Below, piece after piece: positions 5,478-5,840 of a DNA stretch of 5,840 bases; positions within the stretch are counted from its first letter, which is position 1; each line of letters begins with the position of its first letter. The translations under genes were made by a program, and so were the position numbers. The notes below the pieces were generated by a model. The model had not been told where the DNA came from and made no database searches. It worked only from the letters and a program-made list of their open reading frames with translations. This DNA comes from Roseiarcus sp050015575 (GTDB lineage: Bacteria > Pseudomonadota > Alphaproteobacteria > Rhizobiales > Beijerinckiaceae), in contig JBEKBD010000145.1 of assembly GCA_050015575.1 (NCBI GenBank), positions 1 to 5,840 on the forward strand, read 5' to 3'.

Positions 5478-5840
5478 TCACTGCCCGCGCGAGGATATGG
5501 ATTTTCGAACGAGATAGATCGCGGCCAGAGCGGCGAACCACACGGATGCGCCATAGAAGGCGATCCGCATCCCAGGATCCAACGCCATCACAACGATCAC
5601 AGCGCCGAGAAATGCCAGGACGATCCAGTTGGTCGCTGGCGCTCCCGGGAGCCGAAAGCCGACCGCGGGCTTGGCTCCAGCCTGAACGGCGCGCCGATAG
5701 CCCAAATGGGAGACGACGATCGTGCCCCATGTCCAGATGAGCAGCGCCAGCACGCCGGTCATCGCATAGGCGAAAATTTCGCTGGGGACCAAGTAATTTA
5801 GCAAGACGCCAACAAGCATCATTGTAACCGAAACCGCTAG
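5478..5840 (-). CDS. Amino-acid permease (APC superfamily), C-terminal part
   Basis: This is the last ~120 residues of a transporter whose start lies beyond the window end; the frame is open to base 5840. Four hydrophobic segments are visible, matching the last helices of a 12-helix permease. The stretch VLLNYLVPSEIFAYAMTGVL, then LIWTWGTIVVSHLGYRR, then FRLPGAPATNWIVLAFLGAV, is typical of bacterial proton-coupled amino-acid permeases of the GABA/proline/asparagine/aromatic group. The polypeptide ends in the short basic tail VRKSISSRGQ. The substrate cannot be named because the specificity-defining helices are outside the window. The coding DNA is noticeably less GC-rich than the other genes here, with more A/T at third positions, which may mean later acquisition. 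It reads in the same direction as dusA, 224 nt upstream of it. Confidence 0.85.
   Translation of the reverse strand, partial: LAVSVTMMLVGVLLNYLVPSEIFAYAMTGVLALLIWTWGTIVVSHLGYRRAVQAGAKPAVGFRLPGAPATNWIVLAFLGAVIVVMALDPGMRIAFYGASVWFAALAAIYLVRKSISSRGQ

Noticed and set aside
4396..5517. 373-codon plus-strand frame opposite dusA
   Set aside because: dusA is unambiguous on the minus strand with all family motifs. The antisense product has no domain features.
1..5840. CRISPR arrays, tRNA/rRNA genes, insertion sequences or phage genes
   Set aside because: No regularly spaced repeats, RNA-gene cores, transposase motifs or terminal repeats were seen on either strand.

Overview
The window is very GC-rich, with strongly G/C-biased third codon positions. 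Together with the gene set (cobS, a DUF1289 protein, a retropepsin-like aspartic protease, dusA), this points to an alphaproteobacterium, probably of the Hyphomicrobiales (Rhizobiales). That placement is inferred from gene content and style; no marker gene is present.

Left part (1-1748, minus strand): two tandem paralogous GT39/ArnT-like membrane glycosyltransferase genes. The upstream copy (317-1748) carries an apparent single-base frameshift near 905-940: its N-terminal two thirds and its C-terminal third read in different frames. Its stop overlaps an ATG of the second copy (ATGA, 317-320), which continues beyond the window start. The frame of the first copy's N-terminus is stop-free through to base 1, so gene callers could miss or fuse these genes. 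An intergenic stretch (1749-2022) with a small AT-rich patch separates them from the divergent rightward genes.

Middle part (2023-4242, plus strand): a DUF1772 membrane protein, then cobS (the step joining the lower-ligand nucleoside in cobalamin synthesis), a small four-cysteine DUF1289 protein, and a membrane-anchored aspartic protease of the TIGR02281 type. The last three are almost contiguous (gaps of 9 and 1 nt) and look like one operon. The CobS is notable because acidic residues of the normally invariant HxDGLADxxD and DSRIG motifs are glycine.

Right part (4249-5840, minus strand): dusA (tRNA-dihydrouridine synthase A) converges on the protease gene with only 6 nt between stops. Beyond a 224-nt gap with hairpins and a candidate promoter lies the C-terminal end of an amino-acid permease of the APC family, truncated by the window end and visibly less GC-rich than the rest.

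I see no CRISPR array, tRNA, rRNA, insertion sequence or phage gene. Most of the content is housekeeping or accessory metabolism. The observations most worth a second look are the altered CobS motifs and the frameshifted tandem glycosyltransferase.
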